A DNA stretch of 26,580 nt from Lachnospiraceae bacterium UBA7026 (lineage in GTDB: Bacteria > Bacillota > Clostridia > Lachnospirales > Lachnospiraceae): the NCBI GenBank assembly GCA_002494165.1, contig DLBH01000018.1, positions 1-26,580 on the forward strand. Reading direction: 5' to 3'. Numbering within the stretch: position 1 is the first letter of the stretch; every line of letters starts with the position of its first letter. The translations under genes were made by a program, and so were the position numbers. The notes beneath the pieces were generated by a model. It ran no database searches. It was not told the origin of the DNA and worked only from the letters and a program-made list of their open reading frames with translations. Below are positions 1 through 6,880 of the stretch, piece after piece.

Positions 1-1
1 T

Positions 2-73
2 AGCGCTATCGCCAAATGGTAAGGCACCGGATTCTGATTCCGGCATTTCCAGGTTCGAATCCTGGTAGCGCTG
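2..73 (+). tRNA. tRNA-Gln (anticodon CTG)
   Basis: A full cloverleaf can be folded. The 7-bp acceptor stem pairs 2-8 with 66-72 exactly, the D arm is at 11-25, the anticodon stem pairs 27-31 with 39-43, and the T arm at 49-65 has the TTCGAAT loop. The 7-nt anticodon loop is 32-38 with CTG at 34-36, which reads CAG glutamine codons. The discriminator base is G73. The 3' CCA is not encoded, so it must be added enzymatically. Confidence 0.96.
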
Positions 74-77
74 TAAG

Positions 78-117
78 AAAGGTCGTTTCCATTTATCGTG
101 AAAACGACCTTTTTCTT
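78..117 (+). terminator. Intrinsic terminator after tRNA-Gln
   Basis: An 11-bp perfect inverted repeat, AAAGGTCGTTT (78-88) with AAACGACCTTT (102-112), encloses a 13-nt loop and is followed by a T-rich tract. It starts five bases after the tRNA end, as expected for the end of a tRNA transcript. Confidence 0.88.
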
Positions 118-118
118 T

Positions 119-332
119 GCCCGGAAACCGGAGATTTCCGGATTCAGATGGAGAAGTTCCGGATTATGACAGAGACATTCCGAATCCAGACGGAGGCTTC
201 CAGGCCGGGTCCGGCAGTTATTGCCACTGCTTTTTGAGCCCGCTGGCCGGGCTTTAAGAAAAAAGCTCTAGTGACCAATAAAGTACATTGAAAAACTGAT
301 TCTTATATGCTATCATTTTTATAAATAATTTT
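119..332. other. Intergenic stretch without a supported gene
   Basis: Between the tRNA terminator and the promoter of the next gene there is no credible coding sequence. The only open frame here starts inside the tRNA and has no ribosome binding site. The stretch holds a three-unit 21-bp repeat (129-191) and a GC-rich hairpin, AGCCCG (237-242) with CGGGCT (248-253), that lacks a clear U-run on either strand. Confidence 0.6.
129..191. repeat. Three imperfect 21-bp tandem repeats
   Basis: Three consecutive 21-base units (129-149, 150-170, 171-191) share a core GAGAnnTTCCGGATT and diverge at several bases. Because 21 is a multiple of three, a plus-strand frame through them reads a repeated heptapeptide of the type E-x-F-R-I-Q-T. 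That frame has no supported start, so this is called a repeat and not a gene. Confidence 0.6.
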
Positions 333-362
333 TTGACAACAAGAATTTACAAGGATGATAAA
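333..362 (+). promoter_or_regulatory. Sigma-A-type promoter of the BMC-fold gene
   Basis: A perfect -35 box TTGACA (333-338) is followed after 18 bp by GATAAA (357-362), matching 4 of 6 consensus bases, in an AT-rich region. It lies about 55 bp upstream of the start at 418. The leader between them can form a short G/C hairpin near 374-390. Confidence 0.6.
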
Positions 363-417
363 TATATGATTTAAGGGGACCTAAGGTTTCCGGTTTAATG
401 TAGAAGGGGTTTGAATT

Positions 418-735
418 ATGGCTGAAGCACGTATTATTTATAATCCGGGAAAGCTTTCTTTACAGATGTTTTACCGTAAGATGAATGCCGAGAGCAGGAA
501 AGAGCTGGAAGAGAGAAAGTTTAATGCGATTGGATTGTTCCAGACAACTGTGGCAAGTATTCTCTATTATGCGGACCGCGTTGCCAAGACCAGCAACGTT
601 TATCCGGTAGAGATTAACGGAAGCTGTCCTCAGCACATTACTACACTTGCTTTCTTCGGAGAGACCTCCGCTGTTGAGACTTCCATGAAGATGGTGATCC
701 AGGAGGAACAGGAGAGGAAAAACCGTTTTATTTAA
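418..735 (+). CDS. Stand-alone BMC-fold (microcompartment shell-like) protein
   Basis: 105-residue soluble protein. Residues about 37-95 follow the pattern of the bacterial microcompartment (BMC) domain: an A-I-G-L strand, a helix rich in Ala/Asp (YYADRVAKTSNV), a V-E-I-x-G turn, a strand ITTLAFFG, then a G-x-x-S-A-V-E helix like the GDVxAVxxA segment of shell proteins. The N-terminal 35 residues are a basic helical extension. The start is fixed by AAGGGG (404-409) eight bases before ATG. The gene has its own promoter and terminator and no other microcompartment gene lies in the window, so it may not build a shell. Assignment is from pattern only. A different small alpha/beta fold is possible. 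Confidence 0.6.
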   Translation: MAEARIIYNPGKLSLQMFYRKMNAESRKELEERKFNAIGLFQTTVASILYYADRVAKTSNVYPVEINGSCPQHITTLAFFGETSAVETSMKMVIQEEQERKNRFI

Positions 736-769
736 AGGTTTTATGCTTAATTTTATAGTTGAACTATTT

Positions 770-814
770 AAAGGATTCTGTTACAGTTATAAACATTGCG
801 GGGTCCTTTTTTAT
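770..814 (+). terminator. Intrinsic terminator of the BMC-fold gene
   Basis: A 9-bp stem AAAGGATTC (770-778) with GGGTCCTTT (801-809), including two G-U pairs, is followed by a T-run. It sits 35 bases past the stop codon. Confidence 0.75.
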
Positions 815-1002
815 TTGTGGAAAATCAGGGAATTACCAAAAGGGGAAGTAGCATAAATGAAATACCATCCGGGAAGTTCCCTCTGGTGCATAGGTATTAT
901 GGCATTGGCGTGACCGCGCAGGAGGCGAAAGTCCGCAAGAGTACTTTTTCTTGTTGTTCTGAAGGCTGCCCGGTTAAAAAAATATGAGTGAAGGAGAAAA
1001 AG
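815..1002 (+). other. Long, possibly structured leader before the thioesterase gene
   Basis: This 188-nt region holds no supported gene. It contains nested complementarity: AATACC (near 862) pairs with GGTATT (near 893) and encloses a GGGAA-G-TTCCC hairpin. A second GC-rich element around 908-935 contains a GGC-GAAA-GTC tetraloop hairpin. No known riboswitch consensus was recognised and no U-rich terminator sits just before the gene. Confidence 0.3.
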
Positions 1003-1734
1003 ATGAGATTTGAGATGCCTATCAAGGTCAGATACAGTGAAGTTAACAGGCACGGAATTGTTCCGCCCCACCAGATTCTGGACTATTTCCAGGATTGCAG
1101 TACCCTGCAGTCAGACTTGCTGGGGGATGGGGTTTATGAGGAGTTCAAGATGAACAGGGCCTGGTACCTGATAAGCTACGATATTCGTTTTTCCAGGACA
1201 GCCCGGCTGCATGAGGATCTTGTCATCACAACCGAGGCAATTCGTATGCGCCGCTACTATGGCTACCGGCGGTTTACTCTCCAGGACAAAGAAGGGACCT
1301 GCATAGCCGATGGGGAGTCACTCTGGATCTACATGAATACGGAGAATATGCTCCCCTGTAAGATTCCCATGGACCTGGAGAAAAGATATATCCCTGAACC
1401 GGTTGACTATGAGTGCAGTATCTCCCGGAAAATCGACGCCAAAGGGGACTGGCAGGAAGAAGATATTATAGAAGTGACAAAGTATTATCTGGATACCAAC
1501 AACCATGTCAATAATAATTTCTATATGCTCTGGGCCGAGAGCCTGCTCTCTGACCGGGAGTTTCCTGACCGGGTCCGGATCGATTACAGGAAGGCTGCCC
1601 AATACAGGGACCAGCTCAGGGTCTATCGCTGCCAGGAAGAGGATAAGACAAGGATTAAGTTCCACAATCAGGACGGAGAACTGCTCTGCCTTGTGGAGTT
1701 TTATAAGAAGGACCAGTCAGAAAAGCAGGGATAG
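1003..1734 (+). CDS. Acyl-ACP thioesterase (FatA/FatB-like, double hotdog)
   Basis: Predicted soluble enzyme of 243 residues that hydrolyses acyl-ACP to free fatty acid. It shows the two-hotdog layout of the acyl-ACP thioesterase family: a first half opening with V-R-Y-S-E-V near residues 9-14, and a second half carrying the active-site signature D164-x-N166-x-H168-V-N-N, close to the plant and bacterial FatA/B motif. Length is normal for bacterial members. A GTG at 988 is in frame, but AAGGAG (991-996) lies six bases before ATG 1003, so ATG 1003 is chosen. It is followed after 47 bp by the CvfB-like gene and may be co-transcribed with it. Substrate chain length cannot be read from the sequence. 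Confidence 0.85.
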   Translation: MRFEMPIKVRYSEVNRHGIVPPHQILDYFQDCSTLQSDLLGDGVYEEFKMNRAWYLISYDIRFSRTARLHEDLVITTEAIRMRRYYGYRRFTLQDKEGTCIADGESLWIYMNTENMLPCKIPMDLEKRYIPEPVDYECSISRKIDAKGDWQEEDIIEVTKYYLDTNNHVNNNFYMLWAESLLSDREFPDRVRIDYRKAAQYRDQLRVYRCQEEDKTRIKFHNQDGELLCLVEFYKKDQSEKQG

Positions 1735-1781
1735 GGAAATAGGGTAAAGATAATAATTCAGAAAGAAATTGGTGATAGAAT

Positions 1782-2780
1782 ATGATAGAACTTGGAAGAA
1801 AGCAGACCCTCTATATGGATCATAAGACGGATTTTGGTGTATACCTGTCTGACCGTCTGCCGGACGCAGACCAGGCAGACGCAGGACGGGTTTCCTACAG
1901 AAAAGAGACCGGCAGGGACCGGGACAGGAGGGGAAGAAGAGCCGGGGACAGGGACCCCAGGACGGGACAGGAGTTCAGGAACAAGGGAAGAAGACCAGAC
2001 CAGAGTAGACCGGGAAAGCAGGACAAAAAGGATAACTGCGTGCTGCTTCCGGCCAGACAGGTTCCTCAAGGTCTGGCTGTCGGGGACCAGATAGAAGTCT
2101 TCGTCTACAGGGATTCTGAGGACAGGTTGATTGCCACCGTCAGAATGCCCATGCTGGAGCTGGGAGGCTTGGCAGTCCTGGAGGTTAGAGAGGTTACGGG
2201 AATCGGGGCTTTTCTGGACTGGGGTCTGGAGAAAGACCTGCTGCTGCCCTTCAGTGAGCAGACGAAAAAGGTACAGAAGGGAGACAAGTATCTAGTGTCT
2301 CTCTATGTGGATAAAAGTGACAGGCTCTGTGCGACCATGAAGGTTTATGATTTCCTCAGGACAGATTCCCCCTACAAGGCGGATGACCAGGTGCAGGGGA
2401 TTGTCTTTGGCATGAATCCGGAATATGGCTGCTTTGTGGCAGTCGACCGGCTTTATGTGGGTATGATTCCCCAGAAGGAGCTGGTCCGCAGGACCTATAT
2501 CGGCCAGGAAGTGGACTGCCGTGTCATGGATGTGCGGGAGGATGGCAAGCTCAACCTCAGCCTCAGGAAAAAAGCCTATCTGCAGATTGATGAGGATTCC
2601 CGGAAGATTATGGAGAAGCTGCAGGAATACGGCGGCAGCCTTCCCTACCATGACAAGTCCTCCCCGGAAGAGATCCGCGGGGAATTTGCCATGAGCAAGA
2701 ATGAATTTAAAAGGGCCATAGGCCGGCTTTACAAGATGAAGAAAATACTGATTACGGATGAGGGAATTAAGTTAGTATAA
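1782..2780 (+). CDS. CvfB-like S1 RNA-binding protein with Arg/Asp-rich insert
   Basis: 332 residues. The start (M-I-E-L-G), the segment CVLLPARQVPQGLAVGD (86-102), the VFVYRDSEDRLIAT segment (107-119) and the following S1 repeats match the CvfB family, an RNA-binding regulator with S1-like domains and a C-terminal winged helix. The winged-helix end is visible as SKNEFKRAIGRLYKMKKI. Residues about 26-83 are unusual: an Arg/Asp/Gly-rich low-complexity block interrupts the first S1-like domain, where relatives run directly from the first strands into the LLP segment. At DNA level the block is built of GGGACC/GGGACAGG words, suggesting growth by slippage. The reading frame stays open. A weak GGTGAT site (1771-1776) precedes the start, and the stop overlaps the next gene (TAATG). 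Confidence 0.85.
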   Translation: MIELGRKQTLYMDHKTDFGVYLSDRLPDADQADAGRVSYRKETGRDRDRRGRRAGDRDPRTGQEFRNKGRRPDQSRPGKQDKKDNCVLLPARQVPQGLAVGDQIEVFVYRDSEDRLIATVRMPMLELGGLAVLEVREVTGIGAFLDWGLEKDLLLPFSEQTKKVQKGDKYLVSLYVDKSDRLCATMKVYDFLRTDSPYKADDQVQGIVFGMNPEYGCFVAVDRLYVGMIPQKELVRRTYIGQEVDCRVMDVREDGKLNLSLRKKAYLQIDEDSRKIMEKLQEYGGSLPYHDKSSPEEIRGEFAMSKNEFKRAIGRLYKMKKILITDEGIKLV

Positions 2781-3835
2781 TGGTTTCTATAAAAGATGTT
2801 AACAGAATATGGCTGCTGGCGGTCCTGATCCATATCGGCGGGTCTTTGCTGGCGGCTTATGCCCAGATTATCTCGGGGGGCAGCCTTTTGGTCTGCCTTG
2901 GCATCGGCCTTGGGGCCGGCTGGCTGGCCGGAGGGGGAAAATGGTACCAGGCGGCAGCCGGTGGGATAGCGGTACCGCTTTTCTTTTACCTGGTTACCTG
3001 GGGACTGCCTTCAGGCTACAGGGCCAGCATGCTCTTGCTGATGGTGGAGATGGACCTGATTCTCTGGCTTCGGGCAAAGAATTACATTTCCCTGGGAAAA
3101 TATTGCCGGATCAGACCAGTGGGGCCCCTGCAGCTTATGGCCATGCTGCTTTCAGGCTGCCTCATGTATTTTTTCTGTGCCTATTTTAATGCCTGGTCTG
3201 AGGTGGTTTTCAGAAACTATGTAGGCGAATCACTGACGGCAGTCGGTCAGAATATTCCGGGATCTCTGCTGATCTTTGCGCTCATGCCTGCCCTGATGGA
3301 AGAGACTCTCTTCAGAGGAATTCTTTTCCAGGGCATGGGGGCCGGCCGGAAGGCGGCCCTGGTGACAGCCCTGCTTTTTGCTCTCATGCATATGAATTTT
3401 AACCAGATGATCTATGCCTTTGCGGCGGGGATGCTGCTCAGTACCGTAATCCTGGTCACTGGCAACCTGACCCTGACTATGGGCATGCATTTTGTCTTTA
3501 ACGGGCTGTCCGTCCTGGTGACAAGCCTGCTGGAAAGCAGTCTGGTCCAGGGACTCCTGTCCGTCCATATAGGCTCCTATTATCCCTTGACACCGGTTCT
3601 TTATGAAAAGGGGCACCTGCTCCCTGCCTCCATAGGGACAGGTTTTCTTGTGGCAGTCCTCTGTTTCCTTGCCATCCTTTTTTTGATGAAGACCCTGGGG
3701 AAGACTCCGACGGGCAAGGAGGGCCAAGCGGCAGGGGAGGATCCTTCTGTCCCTGGCTGGACCGGGCCTGACTGGCATATGGTCACCGGCTGTCTCATAT
3801 GTCTGGCCTTTGCCCTTTCAAGAGAACTGATGTAA
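2780..3835 (+). CDS. CPBP-family intramembrane metalloprotease
   Basis: 351-residue multi-pass membrane protein with about eight hydrophobic segments. The C-terminal half carries the CPBP (CAAX protease and bacteriocin-processing) motifs: E174-E175-x-x-x-R179, a histidine near residue 203 in HMNFNQ, and MHFVFNG near 236-242, which form the metal site in this family. Members cleave in the membrane or serve in peptide maturation or bacteriocin self-immunity. The substrate here is unknown. The start overlaps the stop of the CvfB-like gene by one base, so the two are almost certainly co-transcribed. A charged tail of about 50 residues is followed by one more hydrophobic segment, longer than many family members. 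Confidence 0.85.
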   Translation: MVSIKDVNRIWLLAVLIHIGGSLLAAYAQIISGGSLLVCLGIGLGAGWLAGGGKWYQAAAGGIAVPLFFYLVTWGLPSGYRASMLLLMVEMDLILWLRAKNYISLGKYCRIRPVGPLQLMAMLLSGCLMYFFCAYFNAWSEVVFRNYVGESLTAVGQNIPGSLLIFALMPALMEETLFRGILFQGMGAGRKAALVTALLFALMHMNFNQMIYAFAAGMLLSTVILVTGNLTLTMGMHFVFNGLSVLVTSLLESSLVQGLLSVHIGSYYPLTPVLYEKGHLLPASIGTGFLVAVLCFLAILFLMKTLGKTPTGKEGQAAGEDPSVPGWTGPDWHMVTGCLICLAFALSRELM

Positions 3836-3955
3836 TTGTTTGCCTGTGGGGATTCATCAGGATAGGAAGCTGCCGGCAAGGATGCTTTTAATAATGCTGG
3901 TTTTTAAGGGTGCCGCTTTTAAAAAGTGCTGATTATAAAATAAATAGAAAGAATA

Positions 3956-4003
3956 AACTGACCCCCAAAAGCTAGATGAGTTTCTAACTTTTGGGAGTCA
4001 GTT
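3956..4003 (-). terminator. 48-bp near-palindrome; terminator of the AraC gene or IS-end remnant
   Basis: AACTGACcCCCAAAAGcTAGA (3956-3976) is nearly the exact inverse of 3983-4003, with a 6-7 nt loop. On the minus strand the hairpin is followed by a U-rich tail (TTTATTCTTTCTATTTATTTT), so it fits as terminator of the AraC-type gene ending at 4075. The arm sequence also resembles terminal inverted repeats of IS3-family elements (CCCCAAAAGTTAGA type, from memory), which would make it two fused IS ends. No transposase is present. Confidence 0.6.
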
Positions 4004-4074
4004 CAAGTGAGGCGGGGATTTATGGTTTAAAACCCCGCTGCTTCTTGTTAAGCCGGACCGGTCAAACCGCCATT

Positions 4075-4908
4075 TTACAGGAGCCGGGTAGACCGGCGGT
4101 ACTCATTAGGTGTCATATAAGTATTTTTCTTAAAGGACTGGGAGAAGTAAGATTGGGAAGAAAAACCAATCTGGTCTGCAATCTCCGCAATGGAGTAATT
4201 GGTGGTCTCTAAAAGCCTTTTGCTCTCTTCAATTCTTTTTTCATTCAGGTAATTGATGGGTGAACATCCGAAATTCTTTGTAAAGGAATGAACGAGATAA
4301 TACTTATTCATGCTGCTCTTTTCAGAGAGAAGATCAAGAGTGATATTTTCCCGGAAATGTTTGTCCAGATAATCCCTGACAAAACGGCAATCCCTGGCCT
4401 TCTTTTCCTTGGTGGATATATTGCAGAAAATGTTGGTATGGCGGTGCAGTTCAATCAGAATAACATTCAGATAATAGTTACATATAGCCTCATACTCTTT
4501 TTTCTGTTCCTGGATCTCCTGAATCAGATAAGTCATCAGAGCATCGGCAACAGGACTGTCGAGACTTACTCCCCGGATGGCCTCTCTCATAGGTTCGTCA
4601 TCAATAATAAAATTCAGGTTTTCAATACCCAGGATGACAAAGTCAAGAGAGTCATGGTCAACTTCTATGGAAAAACGGTGTTTGTGGGGGTTGGTGATGA
4701 TAAAATCTTTTTCTTTTACAGGAACACAGGTACCATCACAGATAAACTGTCCGGACCCGTTAAGAACATAGAGAAGCTTAGAATATGGGTATCCTGGGAA
4801 AATGTCGTAATTATTGTCTTCGCAGTGATAGAGGTTGGCATGAGACAACTTAATCTGCGTCTTAGAAAATAAATTATATTGCTGAATGGTATATCGAAGT
4901 TGTTTCAT
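4075..4908 (-). CDS. AraC-family transcriptional regulator with cupin sensor domain
   Basis: 277-residue predicted DNA-binding regulator. The N-terminal 130 or so residues look like an AraC-type cupin ligand-binding domain (LLYVLNGSGQFICDG, then a P-H-K-H-R-F strand). The last 100 residues are a double helix-turn-helix: LDLLSEKSSMNKYYLVHSF for the first, then IAEIADQIGFSSQSYFSQSFK plus the closing M-T-P-N-E-Y-R signature. The open frame extends to 4971, but the promoter at 4940-4968 overlaps that extension, so the start is taken at ATG 4908-4906, preceded by an AGAGGGG site about eight bases away. The gene is AT-richer than its neighbours and stands alone, which hints at separate acquisition. 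Likely targets are unknown; the nearest divergent gene is the nucleotidyltransferase at 5170. Confidence 0.9.
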   Translation of the reverse strand: MKQLRYTIQQYNLFSKTQIKLSHANLYHCEDNNYDIFPGYPYSKLLYVLNGSGQFICDGTCVPVKEKDFIITNPHKHRFSIEVDHDSLDFVILGIENLNFIIDDEPMREAIRGVSLDSPVADALMTYLIQEIQEQKKEYEAICNYYLNVILIELHRHTNIFCNISTKEKKARDCRFVRDYLDKHFRENITLDLLSEKSSMNKYYLVHSFTKNFGCSPINYLNEKRIEESKRLLETTNYSIAEIADQIGFSSQSYFSQSFKKNTYMTPNEYRRSTRLL

Positions 4909-4939
4909 ATGCTTTTCCCCTCTCCACATTTCTCCTTCT

Positions 4940-4968
4940 ATTATAAAGGTATTTTTACTTTTAGACAA
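4940..4968 (-). promoter_or_regulatory. Promoter of the AraC-family gene
   Basis: On the minus strand, TTGTCT (4968-4963) and a perfect TATAAT (4945-4940) are spaced by exactly 17 bp. The -10 box lies about 30 bp from the chosen start. Confidence 0.8.
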
Positions 4969-5155
4969 CAAAATAATAATAAAAATTTGGATTTATCCTA
5001 AGAAAAAAATAAATAATCTATAAATATTTATAAATAAATAATGAATTATTAAAAAATTTATGTCAGACCAGGACCCAACAGTCCCTTGATGTTTTGTCCG
5101 TGATATGGGAAAATACATTTATGAATGTGATAAGGCCTCTTAGGAGGAAAAGAAA

Positions 5156-5173
5156 GTGAGTGACAAGATATGA
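5156..5173 (+). CDS. Five-codon leader ORF coupled to the nucleotidyltransferase
   Basis: A strong AGGAGG (5142-5147) lies eight bases before GTG 5156, which opens a five-codon ORF (M-S-D-K-I). Its stop TGA overlaps the downstream start as ATGA (5170-5173). The downstream ATG has no good ribosome binding site of its own, since the AGGAGG is 22 bases away. Translation coupling through this mini-ORF is the simplest reading. It could equally be a chance start. Confidence 0.4.
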   Translation: MSDKI

Positions 5174-6108
5174 ATAAAAATGGAAAAGAACCGGCCCTGC
5201 TGGTGCTGGCAGCGGGAATGGGGAGTCGTTATGGCGGTTTAAAGCAGCTGGACCCGGTGGATGAGCAGGGGCACGTTATTCTGGATTTCAGCGTTTACGA
5301 CGCTAAGAGGGCGGGCTTTAAAAAAGTGGTTTTTATTATCAAGCATGCCATTGAGAAGGAATTTGTGGAGAAAATCGGCAGGGAGATGGCAGGCAGCATG
5401 GAGGTAGCTTACGCCTTTCAGGAGCTTGACTGTCTGCCGGAAGGCTTTGAGATTCCTGAAGGCCGGCAGAAACCTTACGGGACAGGTCATGCGGTTCTGT
5501 GCTGTAAAGATCTGGTTGACGGCCCCTTTGCGGTCATCAATGCCGATGATTATTATGGAGTGGAGGCATTTTCCCTTCTTTATGATTATCTGACCAGCCA
5601 CCAGGACGATGAGAAATACCGCTACTGCATGGTTGGTTTTCATATTGAAAATACGGTCACAGAGAACGGATATGTGTCCCGGGGTGTCTGCCAGACTGAT
5701 GAAGAGTCCCGGCTGACAGAGATTGTGGAGCGTACCCGGATTGAAAAGGTCAATGGGGAAGCCGCCTATACCCTGGATGACGGGGCCAGCTGGACTGTCA
5801 TTCCTGACGGTACCCCGGTTTCCATGAACTGCTGGGGCTTTTCCCGGAGTTTTTTAGACGCCCTGGAAGAAAAGTTTCCCGCTTTTCTTGAAAAAGGTTT
5901 TGCCGAAAACCCTGTCAAATGTGAGTATTTTCTGCCCAGTGTGGTAGAAGATCTCCTCAATGAAGACCGGGCAGTGGTAGAGGTTCTTGAGACCGATGAT
6001 AAGTGGTTTGGTGTGACCTATCCGGAGGATAAGGCCTCCGTGACGGAAGCCATTACGGCTATGAAGGGAAGCATTTACCCTGACTACCTGTGGCGGCAGG
6101 ACCGCTAG
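5170..6108 (+). CDS. NTP-transferase family nucleotidyltransferase (sugar-phosphate type)
   Basis: 312-residue soluble enzyme predicted to transfer a nucleotidyl group from NTP to a sugar phosphate or similar. It opens with LVLAAGMGSRYGGLKQLDP (residues 11-29), the Rossmann-fold NTP-binding signature with the conserved Lys25 close behind. The second signature, INADDYYG near residue 125, supplies the metal-binding aspartates. Length fits the family. In-frame stop codons just upstream make ATG 5170 the first possible start in frame; see the mini-ORF entry for its translation. It stands alone with no sugar pathway genes beside it, so the substrate cannot be inferred. No clear terminator follows; a CCGC-GCGG stem straddles the stop but lacks a U-run. 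Confidence 0.85.
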   Translation: MNKNGKEPALLVLAAGMGSRYGGLKQLDPVDEQGHVILDFSVYDAKRAGFKKVVFIIKHAIEKEFVEKIGREMAGSMEVAYAFQELDCLPEGFEIPEGRQKPYGTGHAVLCCKDLVDGPFAVINADDYYGVEAFSLLYDYLTSHQDDEKYRYCMVGFHIENTVTENGYVSRGVCQTDEESRLTEIVERTRIEKVNGEAAYTLDDGASWTVIPDGTPVSMNCWGFSRSFLDALEEKFPAFLEKGFAENPVKCEYFLPSVVEDLLNEDRAVVEVLETDDKWFGVTYPEDKASVTEAITAMKGSIYPDYLWRQDR

Positions 6109-6138
6109 GCCTGCGGAAAAGTCGGATAAAGTGAGAAT

Positions 6139-6167
6139 TTGACACCCGGGACCGGGACCAGTAGTAT
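6139..6167 (+). promoter_or_regulatory. Main promoter of the GTPase/kinase/SEDS locus, with candidate operator
   Basis: A perfect TTGACA (6139-6144) and TAGTAT (6162-6167, 4 of 6) are separated by 17 bp. The spacer contains GGGACC twice in tandem (6148-6153, 6154-6159). The second copy plus the next A is mirrored by TGGTCCC at 6201-6207, an inverted pair flanking the expected start of transcription. It is the only strong promoter seen before the first gene at 6294. Confidence 0.65.
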
Positions 6168-6224
6168 CATAAGCATAAGCACAGGGGCCTGTATGACCGG
6201 TGGTCCCAGTCTGTAAGACATAAG

Positions 6225-6263
6225 GCCGGAATGCCGGGAAGGTAAAGCCGGAATGCCGGGAAG
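6225..6263. repeat. 17-bp direct repeat in the leader of the main locus
   Basis: GCCGGAATGCCGGGAAG occurs at 6225-6241 and again at 6247-6263 with no mismatch, offset by 22 bp. Each copy contains a GCCGG/CCGG pair that could form a small hairpin. It lies between promoter and first start codon, so it is in the mRNA leader. Confidence 0.7.
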
Positions 6264-6293
6264 CAGCGAAGCTGAAAGCAGAGGAGTATTCTG

Positions 6294-6869
6294 ATGGGAT
6301 GGATGATTATGACACAGGTCAGCCTGGCGGCAGCCAGCCTGCTGACCTTATATGGATATATTTATTATGTGATCAGTCAGTCCCGCGGGATGAGGTCCAG
6401 CCACCTGTACGGCCAGGCCCTCCAGCTTGCCGGTGAGGAGCGCAGGGAGCGGGAGAGAGTCCATCGCCAGAAGATGGAGGAAGAAAGGATTCAGAGCCGG
6501 AGGGTTTTCAGGATGGATCTTCTGATCACCCACGGGGCGGCCTTCGGCGGCTGCTCGGCTGTTCTCAATGATGGCAGGTTCAGAAAGGGCAGTCTTCCTC
6601 TGGACCGGATACTCATGTTTGGAAGACATCCCTCCGGCAAGGACTTCACTTATTTTATAGAAGACCAGGACATTCTTTTCTGTGCCACAGACTATCCGGA
6701 TGAGATTCTGATCCGGTCGGCCAAGGCCCCCTTTGAAATCAGGGAGGCCGGCCTGGGCAGGGACCAGGGTGCCATCCTTTATGAGGCAGTGCTGCGGAAG
6801 GATATTCTTTACTATATTATCCTGGAATCCAAGCATGAGATTTCAGTGAGGGCATTTATGGGGATGTGA
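6294..6869 (+). CDS. Unknown membrane-anchored coiled-coil protein
   Basis: 191 residues; no family recognised. Residues about 5-27 form one transmembrane helix, residues 40-72 are a charged helix likely to form a coiled coil (rich in Arg, Glu, Gln), and residues 73-191 form a mixed alpha/beta domain. A short cytoplasmic-side linker is implied by the basic residues after the helix. GAGGAG (6281-6286) lies seven bases before ATG, fixing the start. It is the first gene of the long operon, and its layout (one helix, charged stalk, soluble domain) resembles that of the FHA protein at 11885. By position it may anchor or recruit the GTPase encoded next, which begins within a few bases of its stop. 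Confidence 0.7.
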   Translation: MGWMIMTQVSLAAASLLTLYGYIYYVISQSRGMRSSHLYGQALQLAGEERRERERVHRQKMEEERIQSRRVFRMDLLITHGAAFGGCSAVLNDGRFRKGSLPLDRILMFGRHPSGKDFTYFIEDQDILFCATDYPDEILIRSAKAPFEIREAGLGRDQGAILYEAVLRKDILYYIILESKHEISVRAFMGM

Positions 6870-6880
6870 CGGAGGCTTTG

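Noticed and set aside
16..237. 73-residue plus-strand open frame covering the tRNA and the 21-bp repeats
   Set aside because: It starts inside the tRNA, has no ribosome binding site and runs through the terminator.
988..1002. GTG 988 as start of the thioesterase gene
   Set aside because: AAGGAG lies after this GTG and is well spaced for ATG 1003.
815..1002. Cobalamin, FMN, SAM, glycine or ZTP riboswitch
   Set aside because: None of the conserved core motifs I know for these classes is present.
3230..3778. 182-residue minus-strand open frame
   Set aside because: Antisense to the CPBP protease gene, His/Gln-rich composition typical of a shadow frame.
4288..4872. 194-residue plus-strand open frame
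   Set aside because: It is fully antisense to the AraC-family gene, which has clear motifs, promoter and ribosome binding site.
4909..4971. Longer N terminus for the AraC-family protein
   Set aside because: The -35 and -10 boxes with perfect spacing fall inside this extension, so it cannot be in the mRNA.
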